DNA of 5,319 nucleotides, taken from the NCBI GenBank assembly GCA_023145185.1, contig JAGLEG010000455.1, positions 1-5,319 of the forward strand. The letters are read 5' to 3'. The position numbers and the translations under genes were made by a program. The notes below the pieces were generated by a model. It had not been told where the DNA came from. It ran no database searches and worked only from the letters and a program-made list of their open reading frames with translations. The DNA is from Thermoplasmata archaeon. Its GTDB lineage: Archaea > Thermoplasmatota > Penumbrarchaeia > Penumbrarchaeales > Penumbrarchaeaceae. Below are positions 4,791-5,319 of the stretch, piece after piece (position 1 is the first letter of the stretch; each line of letters begins with the position of its first letter).

Positions 4791-5319
4791 ATGTACGATG
4801 AGAAGGAGATCAAGAGGATCGAAGATCGCAGGAAGAAGTGGGACGAGGAGATATACAGGCCACTTATCGAGAAGAGGCCGGAGAGGTTGAAGAGGTTCGA
4901 TAACCTCTCCTGGACCGAAATTGGTCCACTATATACTCCGGCGGATATCGGCGACTTCGACTACGAGAGGAGGTCTGGAAATCCCGGCGAGTTCCCCTAC
5001 CTCCGCGGGATCCATTCGACGATGTACCGTGGGAGGACGTGGACCATGCGCCAGTTCGCGGGGTTCGGGACGGCGGAGGAGACCAATCTGAGGTACAAGT
5101 ACCTCCTTGAGCACGGGGAGACCGGCCTCAGCGTGGCATTTGACTATCCCACACTCTACGGTTACGATACCGATCACCCGCTTGCAAGAGGAGAGTTCGG
5201 GAAGTGCGGGGTTGCGATATCATCCCTCAAGGACATGGAGCTTCTCTTCAAGGATATCCCGGTGGACAAGATCACCACATCCATGACGATAAACGGACCT
5301 GCGCCTATCGTATGGGCGT
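4791..5319 (+). CDS. B12-dependent acyl-CoA mutase large subunit (methylmalonyl-CoA mutase family), C-terminus off the right edge
   Basis: Family members use adenosylcobalamin radicals to rearrange acyl-CoA skeletons, such as methylmalonyl-CoA to succinyl-CoA or isobutyryl-CoA to butyryl-CoA. The first 176 residues, open to the window edge, cover the N-terminal segment (MYDEKEIKRIEDRRKKWDEE) and the start of the TIM-barrel CoA domain. Family motifs are PYLRGIHSTMYRGRTWTMRQ at 69-88, FAGFGTAEETN at 89-99, TGLSVAFDYPTLYGYDTDHP at 111-130, GKCGVAISS at 137-145 and TTSMTINGPAP at 162-172. Residue 89 is Phe, where methylmalonyl-CoA mutases have the active-site Tyr89 (Propionibacterium numbering); isobutyryl-CoA mutase has Phe at this place. 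Cys139 in GKCGVAI also recalls that branch. The second diagnostic residue (Arg207 or Gln198 equivalent), the B12 domain and any small subunit lie outside the window. Family is certain; substrate is open, so no symbol is given. Confidence 0.93.
   Translation, partial: MYDEKEIKRIEDRRKKWDEEIYRPLIEKRPERLKRFDNLSWTEIGPLYTPADIGDFDYERRSGNPGEFPYLRGIHSTMYRGRTWTMRQFAGFGTAEETNLRYKYLLEHGETGLSVAFDYPTLYGYDTDHPLARGEFGKCGVAISSLKDMELLFKDIPVDKITTSMTINGPAPIVWA

Overview
The window looks archaeal. GC-rich genes are separated by AT-rich gaps, and the gaps that start transcription hold TATA-like boxes about 25-30 bases upstream of start codons that have little or no usable ribosome binding site (leaderless style, clearest for the gene at 4252). 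Arginine is mostly AGG and ATA is freely used for isoleucine, uniformly across the genes. Hdr-type subunits also fit. A Thermoplasmatota- or Archaeoglobi-like anaerobe is a reasonable but unproven guess.

Layout. On the minus strand, reading right to left from 4137, lies an acyl-CoA dehydrogenase (2998-4137), then etfB (2164-2931) and etfA (1209-2156), closely spaced and probably one operon. A 148-base gap (1061-1208 plus flank) holds a candidate terminator and tandem TATA-like boxes. It is followed, still on the minus strand, by hdrC (532-1059) and hdrB (1-521), which is cut by the left edge. A 114-base divergent promoter region (4138-4251) separates this block from a plus-strand pair: a CobO-type cob(I)alamin adenosyltransferase (4252-4776) and the N-terminal third of a B12-dependent acyl-CoA mutase (4791 to the right edge).

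How it fits together. The mutase rearranges the carbon skeleton of a short acyl-CoA and CobO makes its adenosylcobalamin. The acyl-CoA dehydrogenase oxidises an acyl-CoA and passes electrons to EtfAB. HdrC/HdrB-type iron-sulfur proteins nearby are plausible further carriers, towards a disulfide, an HdrA-like flavoprotein or a membrane acceptor that is not in the window. The mutase has Phe where methylmalonyl-CoA mutases have the active-site Tyr89, as isobutyryl-CoA mutases do. This raises the possibility of an isobutyryl-CoA to butyryl-CoA to crotonyl-CoA route rather than, or as well as, methylmalonyl-CoA chemistry. No mobile elements, tRNA or rRNA genes or CRISPR arrays are visible.
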